Positions 26,326-35,196 of a stretch of 64,000 nucleotides of DNA are shown one piece after another. A model generated the notes under the pieces. That model did no database searches. It was not told the DNA's origin and saw only the letters and a program-made list of their open reading frames with translations. Numbering within the stretch: the stretch's first letter is position 1; each line of letters opens with the position of its first letter. The position numbers and the translations under genes are program-made. The stretch covers positions 1 through 64,000 of the forward strand of contig CAKSOL010000010.1 of NCBI GenBank assembly GCA_934477125.1, given 5' to 3'. Origin of the DNA: an uncultured Eubacteriales bacterium (GTDB lineage Bacteria; Bacillota; Clostridia; Oscillospirales; Acutalibacteraceae).

Positions 26326-28065
26326 ATGCTTAACAACAATATATGCCCCGGCTGTATGAACGATGTCGGCGGAGAACGAATATGTCCCGAATGCGGATAC
26401 GATTGCGCGCAGCCGAATCCGGAAAATTGCCTGCCCGCGCGTTTTGTGCTGGCGGACCGGTATATTATCGGCCGTGTTATCGAGGAGGGCTGCGAGGGTA
26501 TAATCTATCTCGGCAGGGATTCCGCTGCCGGAGAGGTTGTTCATATCCGCGAGTATTTCCCGCAGGGACGCGTCCGCCGCTTTCCTGACGGAACAGTTTC
26601 CGTTCCCGATGCAAATAAGTATGTTTTCAACGACGGTCTTATGGAATTTTTAGAGCTTAACCGCAGTCTGATAAATTGCGAGCTGCCGTCGCTTATTCCG
26701 GTGCTTTCGGTGTTTGAGGAAAACGGAACGGCATACGCCGTTTCTCAGACGGTTTCCGGAATAACCCTTAACAGCTTTCTTTCCAAAAACGGCGGAAGTC
26801 TTAAATGGGAGCAGGCGAGACCTCTCTTTCTCCCGCTTATAGATACCCTTGCCGGTCTGCACGATAACGGAATAGTTATCGGAAATATTTCTCCCGATAC
26901 GGTTATAGTCGGGAGAGACGGGAAAATGCGTTTCGACCATATAGGAATACAAAAGCTCCATTATGAGGGAACGGGATTTCATACCGAGCTGTATGCCGGC
27001 TTTGCCGCCCCTGAGCAATACGGCGAGGGCGCGTCTCTTTCCTTTGCTTCGGATATATACGGTCTTGCCTCAACGCTGTTCTGCGTTCTGATAGGAACCG
27101 TTCCTCCGCAGGCAACGGCAAGGCTTGCCAAGGACAGTCTTTCTATTCCGGCTCATTTTGCCGAGGAGCTGCCGCGTCAGGTTTTGGTCGCTCTTGCGAA
27201 CGGTATGCAGCTTAATCAGGCTGCGCGTACCGCTACGGTTGACGCTTTCAGGAATGAATTGGTCTACGGCGAGACTGCCGAGCAGGAACGTATAGCCGCC
27301 CGGAAAAGCTCTGCCGCAAGGGCTGACAGCTCCGCCGAAATTTCTTCAAAGAGCGGCTCTGCCGGCGGAAAAGGAAAGAAAAAGGAAAAGTCCGGTTCGG
27401 GAACAAAGGCGGCGGTTATCGCCGCTGTATGTACGGTCGCCGTATTTATAGGTATAGCCGCGATAACGGTAAAGCTTTATAACGATAATGCAAAGCAGAA
27501 GTCCGGAAACGATGAATCCTCATCCTCGGATGTTATGCCGGATGTGCTGGACGAGGGCGAAATCGACAGCAACGTTGCCCAGACGATAACAAAATATCCG
27601 GTTCCGAATACTCTCGGAAAGCTTTATTCCGAGATAGCCGAGCTGGAGGGAGCGGATAAGCTTAAATTTACCGTTGTCGGCAAGGAATTTTCGGATAAAT
27701 ACGAGCGCGGAACGGTTTGCAAGCAGTCGGTGGAGGCTGACACCAAGGTCGAGCGCGGAACCGAAATCAAGCTGACAATCAGTCTCGGAGCCAAAACCTT
27801 CAGCGTTGCGAACGTTGTCGGATTTACCGAGGATAAAGCGCTGCTTGAGCTGCTGAAGCAGGGTATCCTTTATGAGAATATTGATATTGACCGGGTTTAT
27901 GACGCTGACAAAAAGCCGGGAGTTGTTCTTGAGCAGACTCCGGCATTCGGAGAAAAAATATCCGCGGAGGACACCGTTCAGATAAAAATTAACGATTACA
28001 CCGGGGACGAGGACAGCAGTTCATCCTCAACAACCTCGACAGGTTCTTCAAGCAAAAGAAATTAA
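26326..28065 (+). CDS. Zinc-ribbon, kinase-like (probable pseudokinase) membrane protein with PASTA domains
   Basis: A 579-residue protein. Order: zinc ribbon (C7, C10, C20, C23), Ser/Thr kinase-like fold (about 45-315), membrane helix (about 360-383), and two PASTA domains outside the cell. Catalytic residues look degraded: the VAIK Lys is R75 (VVHIREYFP), the HRD Asp is N187 and the catalytic-loop Asn is T192 (IGNISPDTV), and DFG reads D204-H-I. The APE-like segment (FAAPEQYG) is kept. It may sense muropeptides through PASTA domains and signal by binding, not phosphorylation. The ATG at 26326 follows GGAGG by five bases. No phosphatase partner is adjacent. Confidence 0.85.
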   Translation: MLNNNICPGCMNDVGGERICPECGYDCAQPNPENCLPARFVLADRYIIGRVIEEGCEGIIYLGRDSAAGEVVHIREYFPQGRVRRFPDGTVSVPDANKYVFNDGLMEFLELNRSLINCELPSLIPVLSVFEENGTAYAVSQTVSGITLNSFLSKNGGSLKWEQARPLFLPLIDTLAGLHDNGIVIGNISPDTVIVGRDGKMRFDHIGIQKLHYEGTGFHTELYAGFAAPEQYGEGASLSFASDIYGLASTLFCVLIGTVPPQATARLAKDSLSIPAHFAEELPRQVLVALANGMQLNQAARTATVDAFRNELVYGETAEQERIAARKSSAARADSSAEISSKSGSAGGKGKKKEKSGSGTKAAVIAAVCTVAVFIGIAAITVKLYNDNAKQKSGNDESSSSDVMPDVLDEGEIDSNVAQTITKYPVPNTLGKLYSEIAELEGADKLKFTVVGKEFSDKYERGTVCKQSVEADTKVERGTEIKLTISLGAKTFSVANVVGFTEDKALLELLKQGILYENIDIDRVYDADKKPGVVLEQTPAFGEKISAEDTVQIKINDYTGDEDSSSSSTTSTGSSSKRN

Positions 28066-28085
28066 ATATTGACGTCTGTTCAAAC

Positions 28086-28120
28086 GGAGCGTGCCGGCTT
28101 TTTCGGTGCGCTCCTTTTTT
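28086..28120 (+). terminator. Terminator after the pseudokinase gene
   Basis: GGAGCGTGCCG / CGGTGCGCTCC (two G-U pairs) followed by TTTTTT. Confidence 0.8.
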
Positions 28121-28153
28121 ATACCGTTTTTAGTGGCAAAACGCGGCTTTTCT

Positions 28154-28162
28154 CATAGAATG
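28154..28162 (+). promoter_or_regulatory. Possible mother-cell (SigK/SigE-like) -10 element
   Basis: CATAGAATG upstream of dpaA is one base from the SigK -10 consensus CATANNNTA. No convincing -35 sits at the right distance. The assignment leans on the known mother-cell control of dipicolinate synthase genes. Confidence 0.25.
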
Positions 28163-28201
28163 GTATATAAAATACGGCACTTTGCTCAGGGGGAATATGA
28201 A

Positions 28202-28981
28202 TTGACGAAAATAACTGTGTTCGGAGGAGATATGCGTATGCGGGTGGCGGCGGAGGAGCTTGCCTCACGCGGCTTTGCGGTCGATACGCTCGGACTTTAC
28301 CCGGACGACCGCGCCGACTGCGCTTCCAGCGATGTTTTTCTGCTGCCTGTTCCCGCCTCGCGAGACGGCAGGACGGTTGCCGCTCCTCTGACTGATAAAA
28401 TAATTCCGCTTTCCTATATTGAGGAGACGGCGGGCGATCGGCTGGTGCTGAGCAGCATATGGAAACCCAATGTCAAAAACTTTATAGACTATTATTCGGA
28501 TGACGCCTACGCCGTTAAAAACGCCGTGCCGACGGCTGAGGGCGCTATCAGGCTTGCTTTAGAGCTTACGGATTTCACTCTTTCCGGCAGCCGCGTTCTT
28601 GTTACCGGCTACGGCCGCTGCGGGCGTGTGCTTTGCAGCAGGCTTTACGGACTGCACTGTGTTCTTTCGGCGGCGGCAAGAAGACCTGAGGTTCTGGCGC
28701 AGATAGAGGCGGACGGTATAACGCCGCTCAAAATAGCCGACCTGCCCGGTATGCTCGGTGAATTTGACGTAATATTCAACACGGTTGACGCGCCCTGGCT
28801 TGAGGGACTCGATACAAACGCGGTCATTATTGACCTTGCAACAAAGGGCTGCGTTGAAGCTGCGCCCGGCGGATTTGTTTATAAACGCGCTCCGGGACTT
28901 CCCGGAAAAACGGCGCCGCGTACAGCAGGTATTATACTTGCCGATACCGTACAGCGGCTCATAAAGGATTACGGCGTCTGA
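28202..28981 (+). CDS. dpaA: Dipicolinate synthase subunit A
   Basis: With DpaB, makes dipicolinic acid for the spore core from dihydrodipicolinate-type precursors. The protein (about 259 residues) has an N-terminal fold beginning LTKITVFGGDMRMRVAAEEL, the central KPNVKNFIDYYSDDAYAVKNAVPTAEGAI region and a NAD(P)-binding GSRVLVTGYGRCGRVL motif. Translation probably starts at TTG 28202, with AGGGGGAA about 7 bases upstream; an ATG at 28160 lacks a ribosome site. dpaB follows after 19 bases. It shows the organism can probably form spores. Confidence 0.9.
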   Translation: MTKITVFGGDMRMRVAAEELASRGFAVDTLGLYPDDRADCASSDVFLLPVPASRDGRTVAAPLTDKIIPLSYIEETAGDRLVLSSIWKPNVKNFIDYYSDDAYAVKNAVPTAEGAIRLALELTDFTLSGSRVLVTGYGRCGRVLCSRLYGLHCVLSAAARRPEVLAQIEADGITPLKIADLPGMLGEFDVIFNTVDAPWLEGLDTNAVIIDLATKGCVEAAPGGFVYKRAPGLPGKTAPRTAGIILADTVQRLIKDYGV

Positions 28982-29000
28982 AATCAGGAGGTGAACACTT

Positions 29001-29585
29001 ATGAAAAAGCTGAATGTCGGCTTTGCGTTCTGCGGGTCATTCTGTACTCTTTCAAAGGCAGTATCGGCATTGCAGGCGCTCAAAAGCCCCGAAATTGAGA
29101 TAACACCGATTTTTTCCGAGATAGTATGGAACACGGATACCCGCTTTTATAAAGCGCTGGATTTGCGCGAACAGGTTGAGAGCATATGCGGTAAGGAGAT
29201 AATACACGATATACCGTCCGCCGAGCCTATAGGACCTAAAAATCTGCTGGATGCGATAGTCGTATGTCCATGTACCGGAAATACTGCGGCGAAAATAGCT
29301 CTCGGAATAACCGACACGTCGGTTACAATGGCGGTTAAGGCAACGCTGCGCAATCAGAAGCCGGTTGTTATTGCCGTTGCCTCAAACGACGCTTTGGGAG
29401 CCGGCGGCGGAAATATAGGCAGACTTCATAACACAAAGGGAATATATATGGTTCCTTACAGACAGGATGACCCGGCAGGCAAAACGACCTCGCTGGTCTG
29501 CGACTTTAAGGCAGTTCCCGAAACGCTTTTCGCCGCTCTTGAGGGCAGGCAGCTCCAGCCGGTTGTCAGGGAGCTTATGAAGTAA
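29001..29585 (+). CDS. dpaB: Dipicolinate synthase subunit B
   Basis: Flavoprotein-like subunit of dipicolinate synthase, 194 residues. Family segments are NVGFAFCGSFCTLSKAVSAL, DAIVVCPCTGNTAAKIALGI and NDALGAGGGNIGRLHNTK. AGGAGGTG precedes the ATG. Forms a two-gene sporulation operon with dpaA; such genes are normally transcribed late in the mother cell. Confidence 0.94.
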   Translation: MKKLNVGFAFCGSFCTLSKAVSALQALKSPEIEITPIFSEIVWNTDTRFYKALDLREQVESICGKEIIHDIPSAEPIGPKNLLDAIVVCPCTGNTAAKIALGITDTSVTMAVKATLRNQKPVVIAVASNDALGAGGGNIGRLHNTKGIYMVPYRQDDPAGKTTSLVCDFKAVPETLFAALEGRQLQPVVRELMK

Positions 29586-29803
29586 ATTTTAAATAAGACT
29601 CCGCCGCACAATCCGCATAATGCGATTGTACGGTGAGCTTTAAGAAAAGCGCGGCGGCTCAATGTGTATTACCGTTAAAACCGTTTTGTTCCCGTCAGGC
29701 TGAATAATAGTGTTAAAATGACTATTTCTGCGCTTTTCTTCTTTACTTATTATGCTAAAATAGCCGAAAAGTAAAAAAATTGTTAAATAATAGACGAAAT
29801 ACC

Positions 29804-29832
29804 TTGAAAATATTCTCCAAATCGGTTAAAAT
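29804..29832 (+). promoter_or_regulatory. Promoter for gap
   Basis: TTGAAA (29804-29809) and TAAAAT (29827-29832) with 17-base spacing. The rest of the 278-base gap after dpaB has nested GC-rich inverted repeats (CCGCCGC/GCGGCGG, ACAATC/GATTGT) without a clear T-run. Confidence 0.7.
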
Positions 29833-29863
29833 ATAAAAAGAAAAAAATCAGGAGGTATTTCCA

Positions 29864-30874
29864 ATGGTTAAAGTTGCAATCAATGGTTTTGGCCGTATAG
29901 GCCGTCTCGCATTCCGTCAGATGTTCGGCGCCGAGGGCTATGAGGTCGTAGCTATAAACGATCTTACCAGCCCGAAGATGCTTGCTCACCTGCTCAAGTA
30001 CGATTCCGCTCAGGGCAGATATGCTCTTGCGGACAAGGTTTCTGCCGGAGAGGACAGCATAACTGTCGACGGCAAGACTATCAAGATTTATGCCGAGAAA
30101 AACGCTGCCGATCTTCCTTGGGGAGAAATAGGCGTTGACGTTGTTTTGGAGTGCACCGGCTTCTACACCTCTAAGGAAAAGGCTCAGGCTCATATCGACG
30201 CAGGCGCTAAGAAGGTTGTTATTTCTGCTCCGGCAGGCAAGGATCTTCCGACTATCGTTTACAGCGTTAATGAAAAGACCCTTACAGCCGACGATAAGAT
30301 TATATCCGCTGCTTCCTGCACGACAAACTGCCTTGCTCCTATGGCGGACACACTTAACAAGTATGCTCTTATCGTAAGCGGTATTATGACTACTGTTCAC
30401 GCTTTCACCGGCGACCAGATGGTTCTTGACGGTCCTCACAGAAAGGGTGACCTCCGCCGCGCTCGTGCTGCTGCCGTTAATATCGTTCCTAACTCTACCG
30501 GCGCTGCAAAGGCTATCGGTCTTGTTATTCCGGAACTTAACGGAAAGCTCATCGGTTCCGCTCAGCGTGTTCCGGTTCCGACCGGTTCAACAACCATCCT
30601 TGTTGCTGTTGTTAAGGGCAAGGATATTACCGTTGAGGGCATCAACGCTGCAATGAAGGCTGCTTCCTCTGCTTCCTTCGGATACACCGAGGAGCCGCTC
30701 GTATCCTCCGATATCATCGGTATAACCTATGGTTCTCTGTTCGATGCAACCCAGACCATGGTAACCAAGATTGACGACGATACCTATCAGGTACAGGTTG
30801 TTTCCTGGTATGACAACGAGAACAGCTACACCAGCCAGATGGTACGTACCATTAAGTACTTTGCCGAAATCTGA
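29864..30874 (+). CDS. gap: Glyceraldehyde-3-phosphate dehydrogenase, type I
   Basis: Glycolytic NAD-dependent enzyme, 336 residues. The dinucleotide motif VAINGFGRIGRLAFRQM and the catalytic SCTTNCLAP are intact, as is the C-terminal SWYDNENSYTSQMVRT. Codon choice is more biased (GCT, CTT, AAG) than in neighbours, as expected for a very highly expressed gene. AGGAGG precedes the ATG. It is monocistronic. Confidence 0.98.
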   Translation: MVKVAINGFGRIGRLAFRQMFGAEGYEVVAINDLTSPKMLAHLLKYDSAQGRYALADKVSAGEDSITVDGKTIKIYAEKNAADLPWGEIGVDVVLECTGFYTSKEKAQAHIDAGAKKVVISAPAGKDLPTIVYSVNEKTLTADDKIISAASCTTNCLAPMADTLNKYALIVSGIMTTVHAFTGDQMVLDGPHRKGDLRRARAAAVNIVPNSTGAAKAIGLVIPELNGKLIGSAQRVPVPTGSTTILVAVVKGKDITVEGINAAMKAASSASFGYTEEPLVSSDIIGITYGSLFDATQTMVTKIDDDTYQVQVVSWYDNENSYTSQMVRTIKYFAEI

Positions 30875-30937
30875 TTCAGGTAATTTCTTTGAATAATGTC
30901 CGTTATTCGGACATGCTCTTTAAAGAACCTTAAACAA

Positions 30938-30970
30938 AAAGATACCCGGTTTAAGCCGGGTATCTTTTTT
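30938..30970. terminator. Bidirectional terminator between gap and the VanZ gene
   Basis: AAAGATACCCGG / CCGGGTATCTTT with a 6-base loop, T-run on both sides. It can end both the gap transcript and the convergent VanZ transcript. Confidence 0.9.
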
Positions 30971-30976
30971 ATATGT

Positions 30977-31495
30977 CTATTTTTTCTTTTTGAGCAGCAT
31001 AAGCAGGATATAAGCCGAATATCCTATTAAGCCGCCGGCGGTATTGGTGATGACATCTGTAATATCCGAGCTCCGCACGCCGTTAATAAGCGGCTGAAGC
31101 AGTTCAACAGACAGGCTGAGCGCCGCTGTTGACAGAAAGCAGCGGAACAGACCGCAGCTTTTTCCGGAAGCCCGGCGGCACAGCGGATAGAGAAAACCGA
31201 AAGGTACAGTCATAATCACATTCAGTACGATTTGCCGGATGAAATCGCCGCGCCCGTTTAAGACATCCTCAAACGGCGTCATATTCATCGGAACATACGG
31301 GTGATTGAAACAGAACGGCAGCGAGGCAATGACCGGCATAAGCGTTACAAGCAATACACCGGAAAGATAGAGGAACATTACTGTATTGACCGCTAGTACG
31401 CGCTTGCCGCCGTTCTTCCATTTAGGACGCAGCCAAAAAATATAAAGCAGCGCGAGAGCAGTAAAATCAAGTATATATTTGAACAGCTTTTGCAT
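30977..31495 (-). CDS. VanZ family membrane protein
   Basis: A 172-residue protein with about four to five membrane helices. The VanZ signature appears as MNMTPFEDVL, QIVLNVIMTVPFGFLYP and VRSSDITDVITNTAGGLIGY. The family includes VanZ, linked to low-level teicoplanin resistance, but most members have no known role, and no vancomycin cluster is present. AAGGAG precedes the ATG. Single gene with an inverted repeat in its promoter region. Confidence 0.85.
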   Translation of the reverse strand: MQKLFKYILDFTALALLYIFWLRPKWKNGGKRVLAVNTVMFLYLSGVLLVTLMPVIASLPFCFNHPYVPMNMTPFEDVLNGRGDFIRQIVLNVIMTVPFGFLYPLCRRASGKSCGLFRCFLSTAALSLSVELLQPLINGVRSSDITDVITNTAGGLIGYSAYILLMLLKKKK

Positions 31496-31526
31496 TTTGT
31501 TTCTCCTTATGTATATCTTTTTAACA

Positions 31527-31562
31527 TTATAATACTAATGTTATGTAACGTTTGTATTATAA
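31527..31562. repeat. Inverted repeat in the VanZ promoter region
   Basis: TTATAATAC (31527-31535) and GTATTATAA (31554-31562) form a perfect 9-base dyad, 32 bases upstream of the VanZ start. A TATAAT on the minus strand falls inside the left arm, so this could be an operator or a pair of opposed promoter boxes. Confidence 0.6.
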
Positions 31563-31631
31563 CATAACCTAAAAACAATGTCAAGACAATGCGGATTTGC
31601 GGCATATTATATACCCGGAATTATTGTATTT

Positions 31632-31666
31632 AAAAGCGGCGGTGCAAGCTTAGCTTGCACCGCCGC
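31632..31666 (-). terminator. Terminator of the GS-ANTAR-pyrG operon
   Basis: Perfect 15-base arms GCGGCGGTGCAAGCT / AGCTTGCACCGCCGC with a one-base centre; on the minus strand the hairpin is followed by TTTTAAAT. It lies about 50 bases past the pyrG stop. Confidence 0.75.
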
Positions 31667-31718
31667 CTACCGGCAGACCTGCACTGCTTTTCGCAGAACA
31701 TTTTGCCGGTGGTTTTGC

Positions 31719-33338
31719 TTATTTTTTCTCGGCGTCCGTCCGTTTCAAAGCTGCCGACACAAGACCTGAAAACAGAGGATGCGGCTTATTCGGACGTGAT
31801 TTGAATTCGGGATGGAACTGAACGCCGACATAGAAGTCGTTTTGGGGAATTTCTACTGTTTCGACAATGTGACCGTCGGGCGATGTTCCGCTGATAACAA
31901 GTCCTGCTTTCGAGAGCGTTTCGCGGTAATCGTTGTTGAATTCGTAGCGATGGCGGTGACGCTCGTATATCAGCTCGGAGTTATAGCATTCGGACATACG
32001 GCTTCCCGGTACGATTTTACAGGGATATGCGCCGAGCCGCAGCGTTCCGCCCTTGTTTATGCTGTCGCTCTGGTCGGGCATAAAGTCGATAACCTTATGC
32101 TCAGAGTTTTCGTCAAACTCGCCGGAGTTGGCGTCGGCAAGTCCGCAGATGTTTCTTGCAAACTCAATAACCGCTATCTGCATTCCGAGACAGATTCCGA
32201 GATAGGGAACATTATTTTTCCGCGCATATTCCGCTGTCGCGATTTTGCCCTCTATTCCGCGGTTGCCGAAGCCTCCGGGAACGAGCAGACCGTCGCAACC
32301 GGCGAGGGTTGCGGAAACATTTTCGCGGTTTATTGTTTCGGAGTCAATCCATTTTATCTGAACCCGCGCTCCGACAAAGTAGCCGGCGTGCCTCAAAGCC
32401 TCGGCTACCGAAAGATAAGCGTCGTGCAGCTGAACATATTTGCCGACAAGTCCTATCGTTACCTTTTTGGTACGGTTCCTTATGCGTTCAAGCATTTCGT
32501 TCCAGTCCGAAAGGTCGGGTTCGGGAGCGTTTATTCCGAGCTCGCGGCAGACTATGTCCGAAAAACGGTTCTTTTCGAGCATAATCGGCGCCTCATAAAG
32601 AATGGGGATAGTCATATTTTCGATAACGCAGTCGGGCTTGACATTGCAGAAAAGGGAAATTTTGCGGAATATGTTTTCCTCAAGCGGCTCGTCGCACCTG
32701 AGAACGATTATATCCGGGTTTATGCCCATTCCCTGAAGCTCCTTGACAGAGTGCTGTGTAGGCTTGGTTTTATGCTCGTCGGAGCCGCGCAGGAACGGAA
32801 CAAGAGTTACGTGAATATAAAGCGAATTTTCGCGGCCGATTTCAAGCCCTACCTGCCTGATAGCCTCAAGAAACGGCTGGCTTTCGATGTCTCCGGTCGT
32901 ACCTCCGATTTCGGTTATAACAACGTCCGCGTCGGTCTTTTTTCCGACGGCGTAAATAAAATCCTTTATCTCGTTGGTTATATGCGGTATAACCTGAACA
33001 GTTTCTCCGAGGTATTCGCCGCGGCGCTCCTTATTAAGAACGTTCCAGTATACCTTTCCGGTTGTAAGGTTTGAAAACTTGTTAAGATTTTCGTCTATGA
33101 AACGCTCATAGTGACCGAGGTCAAGGTCGGTTTCGGCGCCGTCCTCCGTAACGAAAACCTCTCCGTGCTGGTATGGGCTCATAGTTCCCGGATCAACGTT
33201 AATATACGGGTCGAGCTTCTGCGCGGCAACCTTGAGTCCCCTTGCTTTAAGGAGCCGTCCGAGCGAGGCGGCGGTTATGCCCTTTCCGAGTCCCGAAACA
33301 ACACCGCCCGTTACGAAAATATACTTTGTTGTTTTCAT
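31719..33338 (-). CDS. pyrG: CTP synthase
   Basis: Makes CTP from UTP using ATP and glutamine-derived ammonia; 539 residues. The synthase domain begins TKYIFVTGGVVSGLGKGITA. The C-terminal glutaminase domain has the Cys nucleophile in YLGICLGMQ and the His/Glu pair in GVQFHPEFKS. It lies 15 bases after the ANTAR regulator gene in an operon headed by a glutamine synthetase. No separate pyrG promoter, and none of the reiterative-transcription leader known from Bacillus pyrG, is seen. Confidence 0.98.
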   Translation of the reverse strand: MKTTKYIFVTGGVVSGLGKGITAASLGRLLKARGLKVAAQKLDPYINVDPGTMSPYQHGEVFVTEDGAETDLDLGHYERFIDENLNKFSNLTTGKVYWNVLNKERRGEYLGETVQVIPHITNEIKDFIYAVGKKTDADVVITEIGGTTGDIESQPFLEAIRQVGLEIGRENSLYIHVTLVPFLRGSDEHKTKPTQHSVKELQGMGINPDIIVLRCDEPLEENIFRKISLFCNVKPDCVIENMTIPILYEAPIMLEKNRFSDIVCRELGINAPEPDLSDWNEMLERIRNRTKKVTIGLVGKYVQLHDAYLSVAEALRHAGYFVGARVQIKWIDSETINRENVSATLAGCDGLLVPGGFGNRGIEGKIATAEYARKNNVPYLGICLGMQIAVIEFARNICGLADANSGEFDENSEHKVIDFMPDQSDSINKGGTLRLGAYPCKIVPGSRMSECYNSELIYERHRHRYEFNNDYRETLSKAGLVISGTSPDGHIVETVEIPQNDFYVGVQFHPEFKSRPNKPHPLFSGLVSAALKRTDAEKK

Positions 33339-33353
33339 TTTCTTTCGCTTCCC

Positions 33354-33941
33354 TTATCTGTCATATGTTTTAATAATATCCTCCGCAATCTGGAGCCGCT
33401 GGCAGCAGCTGTCCATTGCGGTTTTTTCTATGTATTTATGAGCCTCCTGCTCGCTCATCTGAAGCCGGTCTATCAACAGCCATTTTGCCCGGTTCACTAT
33501 CCGTATTTCCTGCATCTTGACCTCAAGCGAGCGCGTTTTTTGTTCAAGGGATTTCAGCCTCATCCGCATAGCCGTAAGCAGCTGAATGGTTTGCTGAATG
33601 GACTGTCGGTTTCCCGGCCGCGCAAGGGTTAAAACTCCGTAATCGGTTAATTTATCCGAAACCTGCTCATAAACATCACCCTTAACAAACAGCAGCACCC
33701 CGGCGGTTTGTTCTTCGGAAAGGTCAACTGCAAGCTGAGTTCCGAATTCGTCCGGCAGGGGAGTGTTTATAAGAACAATGTCAAAGGGCTGACCGAGCAG
33801 CAGCCGTCTCGCCTCGCCGGCGTCCTTTGCTGTCTGAACAGGGGAGTATCTGCCGGCAGGCAGCAGCGCCCTCAGATATTGCTCCGCCTGAGCGGAAGCC
33901 GAAACTATAAGAACACTTAAAGCGTTTCGCTTGCTGTACAA
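33354..33941 (-). CDS. ANTAR-domain antiterminator with degenerate receiver
   Basis: A 195-residue regulator. The N-terminal receiver-like domain lacks phosphorylation residues: the acidic pair after strand 1 reads LIVSAS, and the phospho-acceptor Asp position is N59 (VLINTPLPDEFG). A coiled-coil helix (about 110-135) leads to a C-terminal ANTAR RNA-binding domain (NRAKWLLIDRLQMSEQEAHKYIEKTAM). ANTAR proteins such as EutV and NasR bind paired hexaloop hairpins and stop premature termination. Its operon and the divergent glnN operon both have leaders with such loops. The signal must come by something other than phosphorylation, for example a partner protein. Confidence 0.88.
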   Translation of the reverse strand: MYSKRNALSVLIVSASAQAEQYLRALLPAGRYSPVQTAKDAGEARRLLLGQPFDIVLINTPLPDEFGTQLAVDLSEEQTAGVLLFVKGDVYEQVSDKLTDYGVLTLARPGNRQSIQQTIQLLTAMRMRLKSLEQKTRSLEVKMQEIRIVNRAKWLLIDRLQMSEQEAHKYIEKTAMDSCCQRLQIAEDIIKTYDR

Positions 33942-33996
33942 AACCGACCCCCCTTAAAAACCGTAAAATATCTCTGCGGCAGGCTAATGCCGCGCT

Positions 33997-35178
33997 TTAT
34001 CTTTTAAACAGCTCCGAATATCCCTTCGGCAATATCGAGTTTACAAATTCGCTGCTTTCCGCAATTTTAAGCGCCTCGCCGAGAGTTGCCGGCAGCCGCT
34101 GCATATGCTCGCTGTCGGTTTCCGAGACAGGCGGCGGCAGCTGATACTTCTTAGCAACGCCCTCAATACCTGCAAATAAGAGCAGGGAAAATACCGTATA
34201 TACATTTGCTCCCGGATCGGGCGAGCGCAATGTTATCAGAGTGCCGGAAGAAGTTTTCTTAACTCTCAGCAGCTGAGAGCGGTTTTCACCCGACCAGTTA
34301 ATGTATTCCGGAGCGCGCATTTCTCCGAGCCTTAAATAAGATTCCTCGGTCGGATTGCAGAAAAGGGTTATTTCCCTTATATGCGAAAGTATTCCGGCGG
34401 CGAATGCCTCGCTGACATCCTCTCCGCTCTGCGCGATCGCACTCATTGTTATATGGAATCCGTTTCCGCAGCTTGACGGCAGCGGCTTCGGAGAAAAGCT
34501 GGCATAAAGACCGTTTCGCGTTGCCACCGTTGATACAACCGAGCGGAACGTAACGGCGTCGTTTGCGGCGGTCATGGGATCGCTGTGCCGGAAATCGATT
34601 TCGTTTTGTCCGGGTCCTGCCTCGTGGTGCGAGCTTTCAGGACAAATGCCCATATCAAGTAAGGTAAAGCAGATTTCCCGCCGGACATTCTCGCCCTTAT
34701 CAGCCGGCGCAATGTCGAGATATCCTGCATTGTCAAACGGGATTTTGGTAGGCTCGCCCTGCTCGTCGGTTTTGAAGAGATAAAATTCGGTTTTTGAACT
34801 GAATGTTACGTCTATTCCCGTTTCCTCCGCCACTTCAATGGCATTTTGCAGAATATTCCTGCCGTCGCGTTCAAAGGGCGTTCCGTCCGGATAGGTTATG
34901 TCGCAGAACATTCTTACAACCCGTCCGTGTGAAGGGCGCCAGGGCAGTATCGCAAGGGTTGCCGGGTCGGGATGGAGAATAAGGTCGCTCATAGCTCCGG
35001 TTTCAAATCCCGGAACCGAATCTGCCTCAAAGGGAATACCCTCAAGAAAGGCTCTTTTAAGCTCCGAGGGCATAATCGAAATGTTTTTTTGGTTTCCGAA
35101 CACATCGCAGAAAGCAAGACGGATGAACTTTACGTCCTCTTCCTCAACAAAGGTCATCACTTCATTATAAGAATACAT
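33997..35178 (-). CDS. Glutamine synthetase family protein (short GSI-like)
   Basis: A 393-residue relative of type I glutamine synthetase. Recognisable blocks are VKFIRLAFCDVFGNQKNISI, the metal/ATP region SSHHEAGPGQNEIDF, NGFHITMSA, the WSGENRSQLLRV loop and LRSPDPGANVYTVFSLLLFAG. It is about 50 residues shorter than usual, ending just after the helix that precedes the standard C-terminal EAK/EW region. The ATG at 35178 follows AGGTGGGAG; upstream in-frame codons lie in the attenuator. It may be a working synthetase or a related ligase or regulator. Confidence 0.85.
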   Translation of the reverse strand: MYSYNEVMTFVEEEDVKFIRLAFCDVFGNQKNISIMPSELKRAFLEGIPFEADSVPGFETGAMSDLILHPDPATLAILPWRPSHGRVVRMFCDITYPDGTPFERDGRNILQNAIEVAEETGIDVTFSSKTEFYLFKTDEQGEPTKIPFDNAGYLDIAPADKGENVRREICFTLLDMGICPESSHHEAGPGQNEIDFRHSDPMTAANDAVTFRSVVSTVATRNGLYASFSPKPLPSSCGNGFHITMSAIAQSGEDVSEAFAAGILSHIREITLFCNPTEESYLRLGEMRAPEYINWSGENRSQLLRVKKTSSGTLITLRSPDPGANVYTVFSLLLFAGIEGVAKKYQLPPPVSETDSEHMQRLPATLGEALKIAESSEFVNSILPKGYSELFKR

Positions 35179-35196
35179 CTTACACAGCTCCCACCT

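Noticed and set aside
29586..29800. Small RNA or tRNA in the dpaB-gap interval
   Set aside because: Nested inverted repeats are present but no tRNA cloverleaf, promoter plus terminator pair or known RNA motif could be recognised.
31812..33074. 420-codon open frame on the plus strand, opposite pyrG
   Set aside because: It lies wholly antisense to a clear CTP synthase, has no family features and no ribosome site; codon-bias shadow.
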